A stretch of DNA of 64,000 bases from Roseihalotalea indica. GTDB lineage: Bacteria > Bacteroidota > Bacteroidia > Cytophagales > Cyclobacteriaceae. Below, one piece after another: positions 52,854 through 60,909 of this stretch (position 1 is its first letter; the number at the start of each line of letters is the position of its first letter). The notes under the pieces are model-generated. The model ran no database searches. It was not told the origin of the DNA and saw nothing but the letters and a program-made list of their open reading frames with translations. The stretch lies in the NCBI RefSeq assembly GCF_022458895.1, contig NZ_JAINFL010000002.1, positions 124,001 to 188,000 of the forward strand, read 5' to 3'. The position numbers were made by a program, and so were the translations under genes.

Positions 52854-54251
52854 ATGAGTAGAACTGTTAATAAAATCGGTAAAATCTTAATTGTAGACGA
52901 TAATGAAGATGTACTTCAGGCCGCTAAGATTTTTCTGAAGCGTCACTTTCTGCAGGTGGATACCGAGAAAAATCCGGGCGCTATTCCAGCCACCATTAGC
53001 AATGAGCAGTACGACGTTATTCTGCTGGATATGAACTTTACAAAGGACGTCAGCAGTGGCAAAGAAGGGTTCTTCTGGTTGGATCAAATCCTGGAAAAAG
53101 ACCCCTCGGCGGTGGTTATTCTTATTACGGCCTATGGTGATGTAGACCTGGCGGTGCGCGCTATTAAAGAAGGGGCAACTGACTTTGTATTGAAACCCTG
53201 GAATAATGAAAAACTCCTGGCTACCGTAATGGCCGCCATGAAACTACGAGCTTCTAAAACCGAAGTGAACCAATTGCGATCGCAGCAGGAAATCCTCAAT
53301 GCCGACATTAACCATAAATTTCAGGATATTATCGGTAGCAGCCCTACCATGATGCGGGTATTTGAAACGATTGAGCAGGTAGCCGGTACCGACGCCAACG
53401 TGCTGATTCTGGGTGAAAACGGAACGGGGAAAGAAGTAATTGCCCGAGCCATTCATCGTCGCTCTAAACGGACCAACAATGTTTTTATTAACGTTGATCT
53501 GGGGGCCGTGACCGAATCATTATTTGAAAGCGAGCTGTTTGGGCACATGAAAGGCTCTTTTACCGATGCCAAGCAAGACCGCATAGGGCGCTTTGAGGCT
53601 TCTTCCGAAGGCACCTTGTTTTTGGATGAGATCGGTAACCTATCCCTTCCATTGCAAGCTAAACTGCTAACCGCCCTGCAAAATAAACGGGTGACCCCGG
53701 TAGGTTCCAATAAAGTGATTGATGTAGACGTGCGCTTTATCTGCGCTACCAATATGCCTTTGTATGAGATGGTGCAGAATAACGAGTTCCGTCAGGATTT
53801 ACTGTACCGGATCAACACTATTGAGATTAACCTGCCCCCATTACGCGAACGTATTGAAGATCTGGAGCCGCTGGCTACCCACTTTCTGACCATGTATTCC
53901 AAGAAATATAATAAGCCTATTCATTCTATTAGTGCGAGTGCCGTTAAACGGATGCAAAAGTACCACTGGCCGGGCAATGTACGGGAGCTGCAACATGCTG
54001 TAGAGCGGGCGGTGATCTTAAGTAATAAGCCTATCTTGCAGCCCGAAGATTTCTTCTTTAATGCGGACGCAAGCAAGTCAGGAAAAGATCAGGATGAACT
54101 GCATCTGGAAAAGTATGATTTGGAAGAGGTAGAAAAACTGTTGATCCGTAAGGTGCTTAAGAAGCATGGCGGCAACATATCTAAAGCAGCCGGTGATCTG
54201 GGTTTAACCCGAGCGTCGCTGTACCGGAGACTAGAAAAATATGATATTTAG
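52854..54251 (+). CDS. Sigma-54-dependent response regulator (NtrC/AtoC-type)
   Basis: The ATG at 52854 begins the receiver cleanly; an in-frame start 57 bases upstream adds a non-homologous stretch. The 465-residue protein has a receiver domain (Asp59 in VILLDM, Lys in FVLKPW), an AAA+ domain with Walker A GENGTGKE (187-194) and Walker B LFLDEIG, and the sigma-54 contact loop GSFTDA (234-239, instead of GAFTGA). A Fis-type helix-turn-helix ends the protein (GGNISKAAGDLGLTRASLYR). It should bind paired palindromes upstream and activate -24/-12 promoters. The kinase gene overlaps its end by 11 bases. Confidence 0.95.
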   Translation: MSRTVNKIGKILIVDDNEDVLQAAKIFLKRHFLQVDTEKNPGAIPATISNEQYDVILLDMNFTKDVSSGKEGFFWLDQILEKDPSAVVILITAYGDVDLAVRAIKEGATDFVLKPWNNEKLLATVMAAMKLRASKTEVNQLRSQQEILNADINHKFQDIIGSSPTMMRVFETIEQVAGTDANVLILGENGTGKEVIARAIHRRSKRTNNVFINVDLGAVTESLFESELFGHMKGSFTDAKQDRIGRFEASSEGTLFLDEIGNLSLPLQAKLLTALQNKRVTPVGSNKVIDVDVRFICATNMPLYEMVQNNEFRQDLLYRINTIEINLPPLRERIEDLEPLATHFLTMYSKKYNKPIHSISASAVKRMQKYHWPGNVRELQHAVERAVILSNKPILQPEDFFFNADASKSGKDQDELHLEKYDLEEVEKLLIRKVLKKHGGNISKAAGDLGLTRASLYRRLEKYDI

Positions 54252-55590
54252 TCGCTTTGAATGGACCCTGCTGGTACGTATTATTTTACTGGCCGCCAGC
54301 ATGTTGCTGTGTTTATACTTTGTATTTTACACAGAGCGCTACGTTAGTGGAGTAATCATCTCGTTATTGGTTATTTACCAGATCTTCGAGCTATATCAGT
54401 ATGTGCTGGAAGCCAACCGAAAGCTTACTCGTTTTCTGGAAGCAGTAAAATACTCTGATTTTACAGCAGGATTTAACAAGGACAGCCAACTGGGCGAAAG
54501 CTTTCGCGACCTGAATCGGATGTTCAATGAAGTATTTGAGGCTTTCCGGCAAGCGCGAGCTGAGAAAGAAGAACACTGGCAGTATCTTAAAACAGTAGTG
54601 CAGCACGTCAATGTGGGGCTATTGTCGTACGATGAATCGGGCAATGTAGAGTTGCTGAACAACACGGCCCGGCGATATCTGAAAACCCACCATCTGGCCA
54701 AGATCCGAGAGCTCTCCCGCGAAAACCCCGAACTGTACAACATCATTGTAAACCTGCCCGCCGGTTCTAAAACCCTAATCAAGCCCAGTGCTGATCTGCA
54801 TCTGGCTATTAATGCTACGGAGCTTCGGTTACGGGGCAACCTGTATAAGTTAGTATCTATGCAGAATATTCTTTCGGAATTGCAGCAGCAGGAAATTGAG
54901 GCTTGGCAAAATTTAACCAAAGTGTTGCGGCATGAGATTATGAACTCCATTACCCCCATTGCTTCTCTGGCTGGCACTGCCATCGACATCATCCAGGAAG
55001 ATGTAACTCGCCAAAACGGCACCGTGATCTTTGATCAGGAGGCTTATGAAGACATTAATATGAGCCTGCGCACCATTGAAAATCGCAGCAAAGGGCTGGT
55101 AAATTTTGTGGAGGCCTATCGTAACTTTACCAATATTCCTCAACCTGACTTCGAGCGCGTCAAGATTAAAGATGTGATTGAGGAGGTCGTAAAATTGATC
55201 CGGGCCGGAGTGGCGGATAGCCGAGTCAAAATTAACGTAACGGTGGAGCCACCCAGTATGATTGTGCGGGTAGATAGCAAACTGATAGAAATGGTATTGA
55301 TCAATATCCTGAAAAATGCTTCGGAAGCGATAGAAGAGGAAGAAGAACCTACCATTCATATTTCGGTGTATGCCGACCATGAACAGCGGGTTTTCATTGA
55401 TATTACCGATAATGGCCCAGGCATTGAACCGGAAGCTCTAGACAAGATTTTTATTCCGTTCTATACCACCAAGCGAGATGGCTCCGGTATTGGGCTTAGT
55501 CTGTCGCAACGCATTATGCAGATGCACCACGGCAACCTTACGGCAAGGTCGGAAGTAGGGCAGGGCACTACTTTTACCCTACAGCTGTAA
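54241..55590 (+). CDS. NtrB/NtrY-like membrane sensor histidine kinase
   Basis: The 449-residue protein has two N-terminal transmembrane helices (about 10-30 and 34-52) with almost no periplasmic loop, a PAS-like domain (about 115-210; VNVGLLSYDESGNVELLNNT), and a kinase core with His231 in VLRHEIMNSITPI, N box NILKNASEAI, G1 DNGPGIE and G2 GSGIGLSLSQRI. The short loop suggests it senses a signal in the membrane or cytoplasm, e.g. envelope stress or a lipophilic substrate of the pumps. Its ATG overlaps the regulator's stop, so both are made together. Confidence 0.93.
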   Translation: MIFSRFEWTLLVRIILLAASMLLCLYFVFYTERYVSGVIISLLVIYQIFELYQYVLEANRKLTRFLEAVKYSDFTAGFNKDSQLGESFRDLNRMFNEVFEAFRQARAEKEEHWQYLKTVVQHVNVGLLSYDESGNVELLNNTARRYLKTHHLAKIRELSRENPELYNIIVNLPAGSKTLIKPSADLHLAINATELRLRGNLYKLVSMQNILSELQQQEIEAWQNLTKVLRHEIMNSITPIASLAGTAIDIIQEDVTRQNGTVIFDQEAYEDINMSLRTIENRSKGLVNFVEAYRNFTNIPQPDFERVKIKDVIEEVVKLIRAGVADSRVKINVTVEPPSMIVRVDSKLIEMVLINILKNASEAIEEEEEPTIHISVYADHEQRVFIDITDNGPGIEPEALDKIFIPFYTTKRDGSGIGLSLSQRIMQMHHGNLTARSEVGQGTTFTLQL

Positions 55591-55591
55591 A

Positions 55592-55617
55592 ATAAAAAAA
55601 GCAACCGACTGGCTGCT
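55592..55617 (-). terminator. Probable terminator of the small lipoprotein gene
   Basis: AGCAACC and GGCTGCT arms (one mismatch) form a short hairpin; on the minus strand it is followed by a seven-base T-run (plus-strand A-run 55595-55601). It may also end the kinase transcript coming from the other side. Confidence 0.5.
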
Positions 55618-55642
55618 TATTCATCACTTGTTTTAGCTGTTT

Positions 55643-55804
55643 CTAGGAAGCTTTTTCCATTTGGTCTTCAAGCTGTTTCTGCACTACCTTCATGTTGGGC
55701 TTTTGATCCGGGTTTACTGAATAAGTCGGGCACATATGGGTATAACAACCGGTTAGTGAGAATAACATGCCGCCAAGAACGAACGTAAAAATTTTCTTCT
55801 TCAT
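55643..55804 (-). CDS. Small lipoprotein, 53 residues
   Basis: The minus-strand ATG at 55804 opens a frame to a TAG at 55643: MKKKIFTFVLGGMLFSLTGC, then YTHMCPTYSVNPDQKPNMKV and VQKQLEDQMEKAS. The first 20 residues are a perfect lipoprotein signal with basic start and lipobox LTGC (Cys20). The mature part is only about 34 residues, with a second Cys in MCPTYS and a charged helical tail. I recognise no family. It lies between the sensor kinase and the operator region of the second efflux operon, and a terminator-like hairpin follows it. An envelope sensor or pump-associated role is possible but unproven. Confidence 0.7.
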   Translation of the reverse strand: MKKKIFTFVLGGMLFSLTGCYTHMCPTYSVNPDQKPNMKVVQKQLEDQMEKAS

Positions 55805-55961
55805 AACACCTTACTTTTTTACTTCAAAAGTACCAATACACTTAAAATAATTCAATGTAAGATCGGTATAATTCATTACATAGCTAATAAAATCAGGCAT
55901 ATATGCCCTTTGTCGCTTAATATGATAGGGTGAAGTAATAATAGAATTTACGATGGGTGAG

Positions 55962-55998
55962 TGTACGATAGCGAACACCAGCTTCTCAAAAACGGACG
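55962..55998. promoter_or_regulatory. Operators upstream of the ABC ATPase-TolC operon
   Basis: TGTACG-ATAG-CGAACA (55962-55977) has the same two half-sites as the site at 52640 upstream of the adaptor gene, with only the 4-base spacer different. A second, half-conserved site TTCTCA-AAAA-CGGACG (55983-55998) follows with its centre 21 bases away. Both are upstream of the sigma-54 promoter candidate at 56051. Confidence 0.6.
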
Positions 55999-56050
55999 GT
56001 GCAAATACGTAAAACAGGTTAAAATCTTGCATAATAGCTCATCTGGGGCT

Positions 56051-56066
56051 TGGCATATTTGTTGGC
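56051..56066 (+). promoter_or_regulatory. Sigma-54 (-24/-12) promoter candidate for the ABC-TolC operon
   Basis: TGGCAT-ATTTG-TTGGC matches the consensus TGGCAC-N5-TTGCA at nearly all strong positions, with correct spacing; the -12 GC is GG here. It is 53 bases downstream of the operators and 137 bases before the ATPase start. Confidence 0.5.
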
Positions 56067-56202
56067 ATACCCTTAAGCGAATAAATACGAAATGAAAGAT
56101 ATGAATGGCTATCCTGGTAATGTAGAAGTAACTTTAGCCCTTTCTCAAAATACTGATTTGTTCAAGCTTATTTTAAACTAAAACACTCAAAACCTTTCTA
56201 CC

Positions 56203-56898
56203 ATGCTTAAATTAATTGACGTAGATAAGTTCGTCCAGTCCCGCTTCAAAAAAACATTCATCCTTAAGGGTATTGACCTGGAAGTGAAGGAAGGCGAATT
56301 CATGACCATAATGGGACCCAGTGGCGCCGGAAAATCTACGCTGTTAAATATCATCGGGTTGCTTGATCCTCCCTCTGCCGGTGAGTATTATCTCCGCGAT
56401 CAGCCCGTGCATAAGCTACGGGAACGTCAGCGCAGTGAATTACAAAAGCACACCATTGGCTACGTGTTTCAGGCTTATCACCTCATTGATGAACTTACCG
56501 TATTTGAAAACATTGAAACGCCACTGCTATATCAGAACATAAAAGGGAAAGAGCGAAAGGCTCGAGTGGCAGAATTGCTCGACCGCTTCCAGATGGTGGC
56601 TAAAAAAGATCTCTTCCCAGAACAACTTTCGGGCGGGCAGCAGCAACTGGTAGGCGTGGCCCGGGCCATTGCTGGCCGCCCCAAGCTCTTACTGGCCGAT
56701 GAACCTACCGGCAATCTGCATTCCGAACAGGGACGACAGGTAATGGAGCTATTCAAACAACTAAACAAAGAGGGCATGACCATCATTCAGGTTACCCACT
56801 CCGAAGAGAATGCCCTGTTTGGCGACCGCATTGTAAATATTGTGGACGGTGCCGTTCAGAGTGATGAACAAATTCAGAAAGAAGAACAAAAAGCGTAA
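56203..56898 (+). CDS. LolD/MacB-type ABC transporter ATP-binding protein (second copy)
   Basis: The 231-residue ATPase has Walker A GPSGAGKST, Q-loop YVFQAYHLIDELTV, signature LSGGQQQLVGVARA, Walker B LLLADEPTGNLHSE (where most relatives have NLDS) and the H-loop His in QVTHSEENA. The His in place of the D-loop Asp is a notable departure. It is followed after one base by a TolC-family gene and carries the sigma-54 type upstream region, so it belongs to the same efflux regulon as the adaptor at 51233. Confidence 0.92.
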   Translation: MLKLIDVDKFVQSRFKKTFILKGIDLEVKEGEFMTIMGPSGAGKSTLLNIIGLLDPPSAGEYYLRDQPVHKLRERQRSELQKHTIGYVFQAYHLIDELTVFENIETPLLYQNIKGKERKARVAELLDRFQMVAKKDLFPEQLSGGQQQLVGVARAIAGRPKLLLADEPTGNLHSEQGRQVMELFKQLNKEGMTIIQVTHSEENALFGDRIVNIVDGAVQSDEQIQKEEQKA

Positions 56899-56899
56899 T

Positions 56900-58249
56900 A
56901 TGAAACGGACTATTGTACTCCTATCCTTCCTAACCTTTGGCTTTGCTGTTTCCAACAGTTGGGCCCAGGAGGATAATACCCTGACCTACGAAGAAGCAGT
57001 TAATATTGCTCTAAGAGAAAATATCCAAATTCAGCAACAGCGTAATTTGTTGGAAATAAGTCGGGCTGAGCGAGCTCAAGCATATGCTCAGTTCGCCCCT
57101 AGTTTAGGTTTTGAAGCAACTGGGCAGCAGATATACGGCCGACAATTTGACCAAACTGCAGGAGATTTTACAGAGATCACTACCCGAGGAAGTGGAGGAT
57201 TTGGTGCTTCTCTAACTATTTTTAATGGGTTTAAAAATATTAATCAACTACGTTTATCGCAACAAAATGCCAGCGCACAAATTAATCTGATAGATCAAAC
57301 CAAGCAAGATGTTGTCTTTAACGTATCACAACAGTATTTGCAAGTATTATTGAATCAAGAACTTCTTCGCATCCAACAGGCTAATTTAGAGCAACAGGAA
57401 GAACTTTTGGAAAGTACTCGTACTTTTGTAGAAACCGGCACTCAATATAACATTGCCGATCTTTACAATCAGGAAGCCGAAACTAAACGTGTAGCTCTTT
57501 TAGTGGTTGAAGCCGAAAATAATCTAACGATTAGCAAAGTACAGCTCATTCGTCTCTTACAAGTAGATCCATTCCAAGAATGGGTATTTAGCGAACCTGA
57601 TGTTAATCAGTATGAAATCCTTTCTGAAAGCATTAACATTGAAGAGGAGTATAATCAGGCTATTGCTAATCGTTCAGATATTAAACAGCAAGGAAATATA
57701 ATTCAGGCAAGTATATACAGGACCAAAGTAGTCCGGGCAGATTATTTCCCTAGACTTAGTTTAGGTTATTCTATAGGCTCTCAATACACTAGTCTCGACA
57801 CCGTTGCATTTAGCGATCAAGTCTTTGATAAAAACCGAGCTTCAGTATTAAGCCTGAGTCTGTACATTCCTATTTTTAGTAACTTAAACAATTACGCTCT
57901 TATACAGCGGAACAAACAATTGAAGAACAACGCTGAACTGGATTTGGAGGACCTGAAGCGAAATGTATTTGAGCAACTACAAACTGCTGCTGCAGATTAT
58001 CGGACTGCGCAACAACGAGTAATTTCCGCAGACGCTCAAGTCAAAGCCGCTGAGCAGGCATTAGAAGCTGAGAAGGAGCGGTTTCGGCTAGGTGTGAGTA
58101 ATATCTTGGACTTGAATCGGGTAAATGCCGCTTTTGTAGAAGCACAAGCTACCCAAGTACAAGCTGATTATCAGCTTATCTTTCAAAAGACGGCTATAGA
58201 CTACTATACTGGTAAGTTAGAACCTACTTCTGTTTCTGATACTGAATAA
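56900..58249 (+). CDS. TolC-family outer-membrane efflux protein
   Basis: The start is the ATG at 56900, one base after the ATPase stop (TAA-T-ATG). The 449-residue protein has a signal peptide (RTIVLLSFLTFGFAVSNSWA) and two OEP repeats: LTYEEAVNIALRENIQIQQQ, then long coiled helices with DIKQQGNIIQA and LEAEKERFRLGVSNILDLNR. Three copies would form the outer-membrane tunnel that docks onto HlyD adaptors. It completes a pump whose other parts are in the divergent operon at 50-52.5 kb. Confidence 0.93.
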   Translation: MKRTIVLLSFLTFGFAVSNSWAQEDNTLTYEEAVNIALRENIQIQQQRNLLEISRAERAQAYAQFAPSLGFEATGQQIYGRQFDQTAGDFTEITTRGSGGFGASLTIFNGFKNINQLRLSQQNASAQINLIDQTKQDVVFNVSQQYLQVLLNQELLRIQQANLEQQEELLESTRTFVETGTQYNIADLYNQEAETKRVALLVVEAENNLTISKVQLIRLLQVDPFQEWVFSEPDVNQYEILSESINIEEEYNQAIANRSDIKQQGNIIQASIYRTKVVRADYFPRLSLGYSIGSQYTSLDTVAFSDQVFDKNRASVLSLSLYIPIFSNLNNYALIQRNKQLKNNAELDLEDLKRNVFEQLQTAAADYRTAQQRVISADAQVKAAEQALEAEKERFRLGVSNILDLNRVNAAFVEAQATQVQADYQLIFQKTAIDYYTGKLEPTSVSDTE

Positions 58250-58273
58250 AGATAAAAGATACGTGTAGCGATT

Positions 58274-58305
58274 AAGCAGTAGGCCTTGGGGTTGCTGCTT
58301 TTTTT
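58274..58305 (+). terminator. Intrinsic terminator of the ABC-TolC operon
   Basis: AAGCAG and CTGCTT form the outer stem, extended by wobble pairs, followed by a T-run of seven bases. It overlaps the last codon of the convergent isochorismate synthase gene by two bases. Confidence 0.75.
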
Positions 58306-59533
58306 ATTCCAGAAAACGCTGCATGGTGCGCATCTTCATCTCGGTTTCTTCCCATTCCCGCTCCGGTTCAGAGTCAATGGTAACTCCGGCTCCGGCATAA
58401 AGTATCGCCTGTTGGTCGAGTAATTGCATGCAGCGAAGGTTCACAAACAGGTGAGTTTCATTCTGCATATTTACTGGTCCGAGAAAGCCGCTGAAGAAAG
58501 AGCGATCGTAGCCTTCGTGCTGCCGGATAAAGCTTAGGGCTGTTTCTTTGGGCATCCCGCATACGGCTGAGGTTGGGTGCAGTAGCTTCAGCATAACCGA
58601 GCCAAGCTCCGGAAAATTGGTAGCATTCATATCAACCGTAAAATCGGTACGAAGGTGCAGTAGGTTACCGGCCGCTATGGTTTTGGGGCCATCCTCTTCA
58701 AACTCACGCAAGCGTATTTTTTTAAAACAGCCAATAATATACCGGCTTACCATGGCTTGCTCCTCAATTTCCTTTTGCCGCCAGGCTGCGTTTTTCAATG
58801 GGTTCTCTCCCTGCACCGGCTGAGTGCCCGCTAAGGCCATGGTACGAAACATTCGGTGCTGCCCATACGGATACGTGCTGACCAATATTTCGGGGGAAGC
58901 GCCCATCCAGGTACCAATGCCCGGGATAGAAAATACGGAAACAAAGGCAGATGGATAAGCTTCGCAAAATCGCTGAAAGGCATTAGCGATGTCAAAGCCT
59001 TCGGGGAGAGGAACGAGTGTATGGCGCGAGGGAACCACCTTCTTAAATTCTCCCTGCTCAATCGCTCTTACTGCCTCGCTTACCACGCTCATAAAATGCT
59101 CTTGATCCATGGCCCCCAAAGAAGATGCTGGTGGAGAAGCATGGAAAACGGCGGGGACATCCTGCTCTAGATGTTTAAGAACAGATGCCCGAATGCTTTC
59201 GATCTGGCTGGCAGTAGCAGAAGGATGTTTTTGCCACTCATCTTCTCCTGAAGCATAATGAATATCAGCCCGGATATAAGGTGAACGTTGTTCGTCGCTC
59301 AGGAAGGGGTGGACGATGAAGCCCGGAGACAAGTCTTCCAGTTGCCAGTCGACCTGGGAAGCCTGCCCGGATACATCCAGAATAATATGCCGAGTTTGCT
59401 GGTGAGGCAGCTTCCAGGCAGCTACCGGTATGTGCTTATAAAAAGCGGTGGCGAAAAAAGCGCGTTGAACGCTGGTAAACGAAAATTCTGATAAACTAAT
59501 ATCTTGTGATGCAGCTACACCTGATTCCTTCAT
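58304..59533 (-). CDS. menF: Isochorismate synthase
   Basis: The 409-residue enzyme has the chorismate-binding fold: FKKVVPSRHTLVPL, FVSVFSIPGIGTWMGASPEI, HPTSAVCGMPKETALSFIRQ, GYDRSFFSGFLGPVN and the C-terminal YAGAGVTIDSEPEREWEETE with the Mg-binding glutamates. It isomerises chorismate to isochorismate, the first step of menaquinone synthesis (or of a siderophore). A hotdog thioesterase 9 bases upstream, a likely DHNA-CoA hydrolase, favours menaquinone. Confidence 0.9.
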   Translation of the reverse strand: MKESGVAASQDISLSEFSFTSVQRAFFATAFYKHIPVAAWKLPHQQTRHIILDVSGQASQVDWQLEDLSPGFIVHPFLSDEQRSPYIRADIHYASGEDEWQKHPSATASQIESIRASVLKHLEQDVPAVFHASPPASSLGAMDQEHFMSVVSEAVRAIEQGEFKKVVPSRHTLVPLPEGFDIANAFQRFCEAYPSAFVSVFSIPGIGTWMGASPEILVSTYPYGQHRMFRTMALAGTQPVQGENPLKNAAWRQKEIEEQAMVSRYIIGCFKKIRLREFEEDGPKTIAAGNLLHLRTDFTVDMNATNFPELGSVMLKLLHPTSAVCGMPKETALSFIRQHEGYDRSFFSGFLGPVNMQNETHLFVNLRCMQLLDQQAILYAGAGVTIDSEPEREWEETEMKMRTMQRFLE

Positions 59534-59542
59534 GCTACAAAC

Positions 59543-59959
59543 TTACTTATCTACTACCGCCATGGTGAGGCGGCTAATACATACTAACTGCTCTTGCTCA
59601 TTTGAAATACGAATCTCCCAAACGTGCGTTCGTCGCCCCATATGCAGGGCTTTAGCGGTGCCGTATACATATCCATCAGTAACAGCTTTTAAGTGATTTG
59701 CATTAATATCCAATCCTACACAGTATTGCTGCTGAGAGTCAATGCACACATTTGAGGCTACACTGCCTATGGTCTCGGCCAGTACTACCGAAGCTCCCCC
59801 ATGTAACAAACCCATTGGTTGTTTGGTGCGGTGGTCAACAGGCATTTTTGCGGTAATGCTATCTGAATTGACCTCTGTAAATTCAATACCAAGATACTCT
59901 ACCATATTGCCTTTTCCCATCGCATTGAGCGATTCAACCGTAACATTGGGATCAATCAT
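59543..59959 (-). CDS. Hotdog-fold thioesterase, possible 1,4-dihydroxy-2-naphthoyl-CoA hydrolase
   Basis: Start at the ATG 59959; the frame extends upstream only through a TTG. The 138-residue protein is of the PaaI/YdiI type: MVEYLGIEFTEVNSDSITAK, the catalytic-region motif GLLHGGASVVLAETIGSVAS with the usual His-Gly-Gly and Glu, and VGLDINANHLKAV. In this subfamily the Glu acts as base on aryl-CoA thioesters. The gene directly precedes menF in the same operon (9-base gap), which supports the menaquinone role (menI-like), inferred from context rather than shown by motif. Confidence 0.82.
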   Translation of the reverse strand: MIDPNVTVESLNAMGKGNMVEYLGIEFTEVNSDSITAKMPVDHRTKQPMGLLHGGASVVLAETIGSVASNVCIDSQQQYCVGLDINANHLKAVTDGYVYGTAKALHMGRRTHVWEIRISNEQEQLVCISRLTMAVVDK

Positions 59960-60138
59960 AAAGCGCCGTTGGGTTGGTTTATCATTTTTCAAAAAAGTAT
60001 ATCATATAAACTTATGAAGCATTCACTCCGTAAGAACAGTTTTATCACCATTGTGGTTACAATAATAGCCTACATAATCTACCAACGGGTATATGCCCTT
60101 AAAATTCATTTATTCAACTCTTCTCATAACTCATTTTA

Positions 60139-60801
60139 ATGCAGTATAAAACCATCTATTTAATTCGTCACGGACAAACCGAATATAACCGAAAAGGAGT
60201 AGTACAGGGTAGCGGTATTGATGCTCCCCTCAACGAAGTAGGTCATTTACAAGCCGAAGCATTCTATAATGCTTATCGCGACACTCCATTTGCTCATGTG
60301 TATACTTCTACCTTACAACGCAGTGTCCAGTCAGTAGCGCAGTTTCTGAAAGACGGATTGCCCACTACCCAATTATCAGGATTAAACGAGATTAACTGGG
60401 GAGTGAAGGAGGGAAAGGTTCCTTCTTCGGAAGAGCATTCGTATTACCGGCAAATTATGGAAGGCTGGCAGGCTGGCAAGCTAGACGTGGCTATAGAGGG
60501 AGGCGAAAGTCCACTGATGGTACAAGAACGACAGAAACCCGCCTTAGAGCACATACTGACTCAAAAAGATGAGGATACGATTTTAGTTTGCATGCATGGG
60601 CGCGCCATGCGTATTTTTCTGTGTCTGCTGCTGGAGCGCGACCTGCGCACGATGGACCAATTTGCTCATACCAACTTGTGCCTTTATCTGTTACGCTACC
60701 ATTATGATGATCAGCGGTTTGAGTTAATTAAGGAAAATGAGCAGTCGCATTTGCCTGAGTTGCCCCCGCTGGTGCGAGAAGATAAAACGGACATAAAATA
60801 A
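60139..60801 (+). CDS. Histidine phosphatase family protein (phosphoglycerate-mutase-like)
   Basis: The 220-residue protein has the phosphohistidine motif LIRHGQTEYNRKGVVQGSGI (His at 11), the phosphate-binding Arg in TSTLQRSVQS, Glu in LNEINWGVKEG and the second His in CMHGRAMRIF. The full catalytic set is present. Such enzymes dephosphorylate small metabolites or act as mutases; the substrate is unknown. Confidence 0.88.
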   Translation: MQYKTIYLIRHGQTEYNRKGVVQGSGIDAPLNEVGHLQAEAFYNAYRDTPFAHVYTSTLQRSVQSVAQFLKDGLPTTQLSGLNEINWGVKEGKVPSSEEHSYYRQIMEGWQAGKLDVAIEGGESPLMVQERQKPALEHILTQKDEDTILVCMHGRAMRIFLCLLLERDLRTMDQFAHTNLCLYLLRYHYDDQRFELIKENEQSHLPELPPLVREDKTDIK

Positions 60802-60909
60802 ATTAACTTTTCTTTGGCAATGGAGTTTATCTGCTAATGCTGGTTTGTGTTTATGAGCAGCAGAGGCAAGATATAAACTCTAACACCTACTATCCAAAAC
60901 CTACTAATC

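Noticed and set aside
54396..55022. A 208-codon minus-strand ORF
   Set aside because: It is antisense to the sensor kinase, whose motifs are unmistakable; the product is rich in Ser/Arg/Cys as expected of a shadow frame.
55811..56032. A 73-codon minus-strand ORF just upstream of the small lipoprotein gene
   Set aside because: It covers the perfect operator dyad at 55962, has no recognisable domain or signal peptide and an uneven composition; more likely chance, though its stop lies only six bases before the lipoprotein start.
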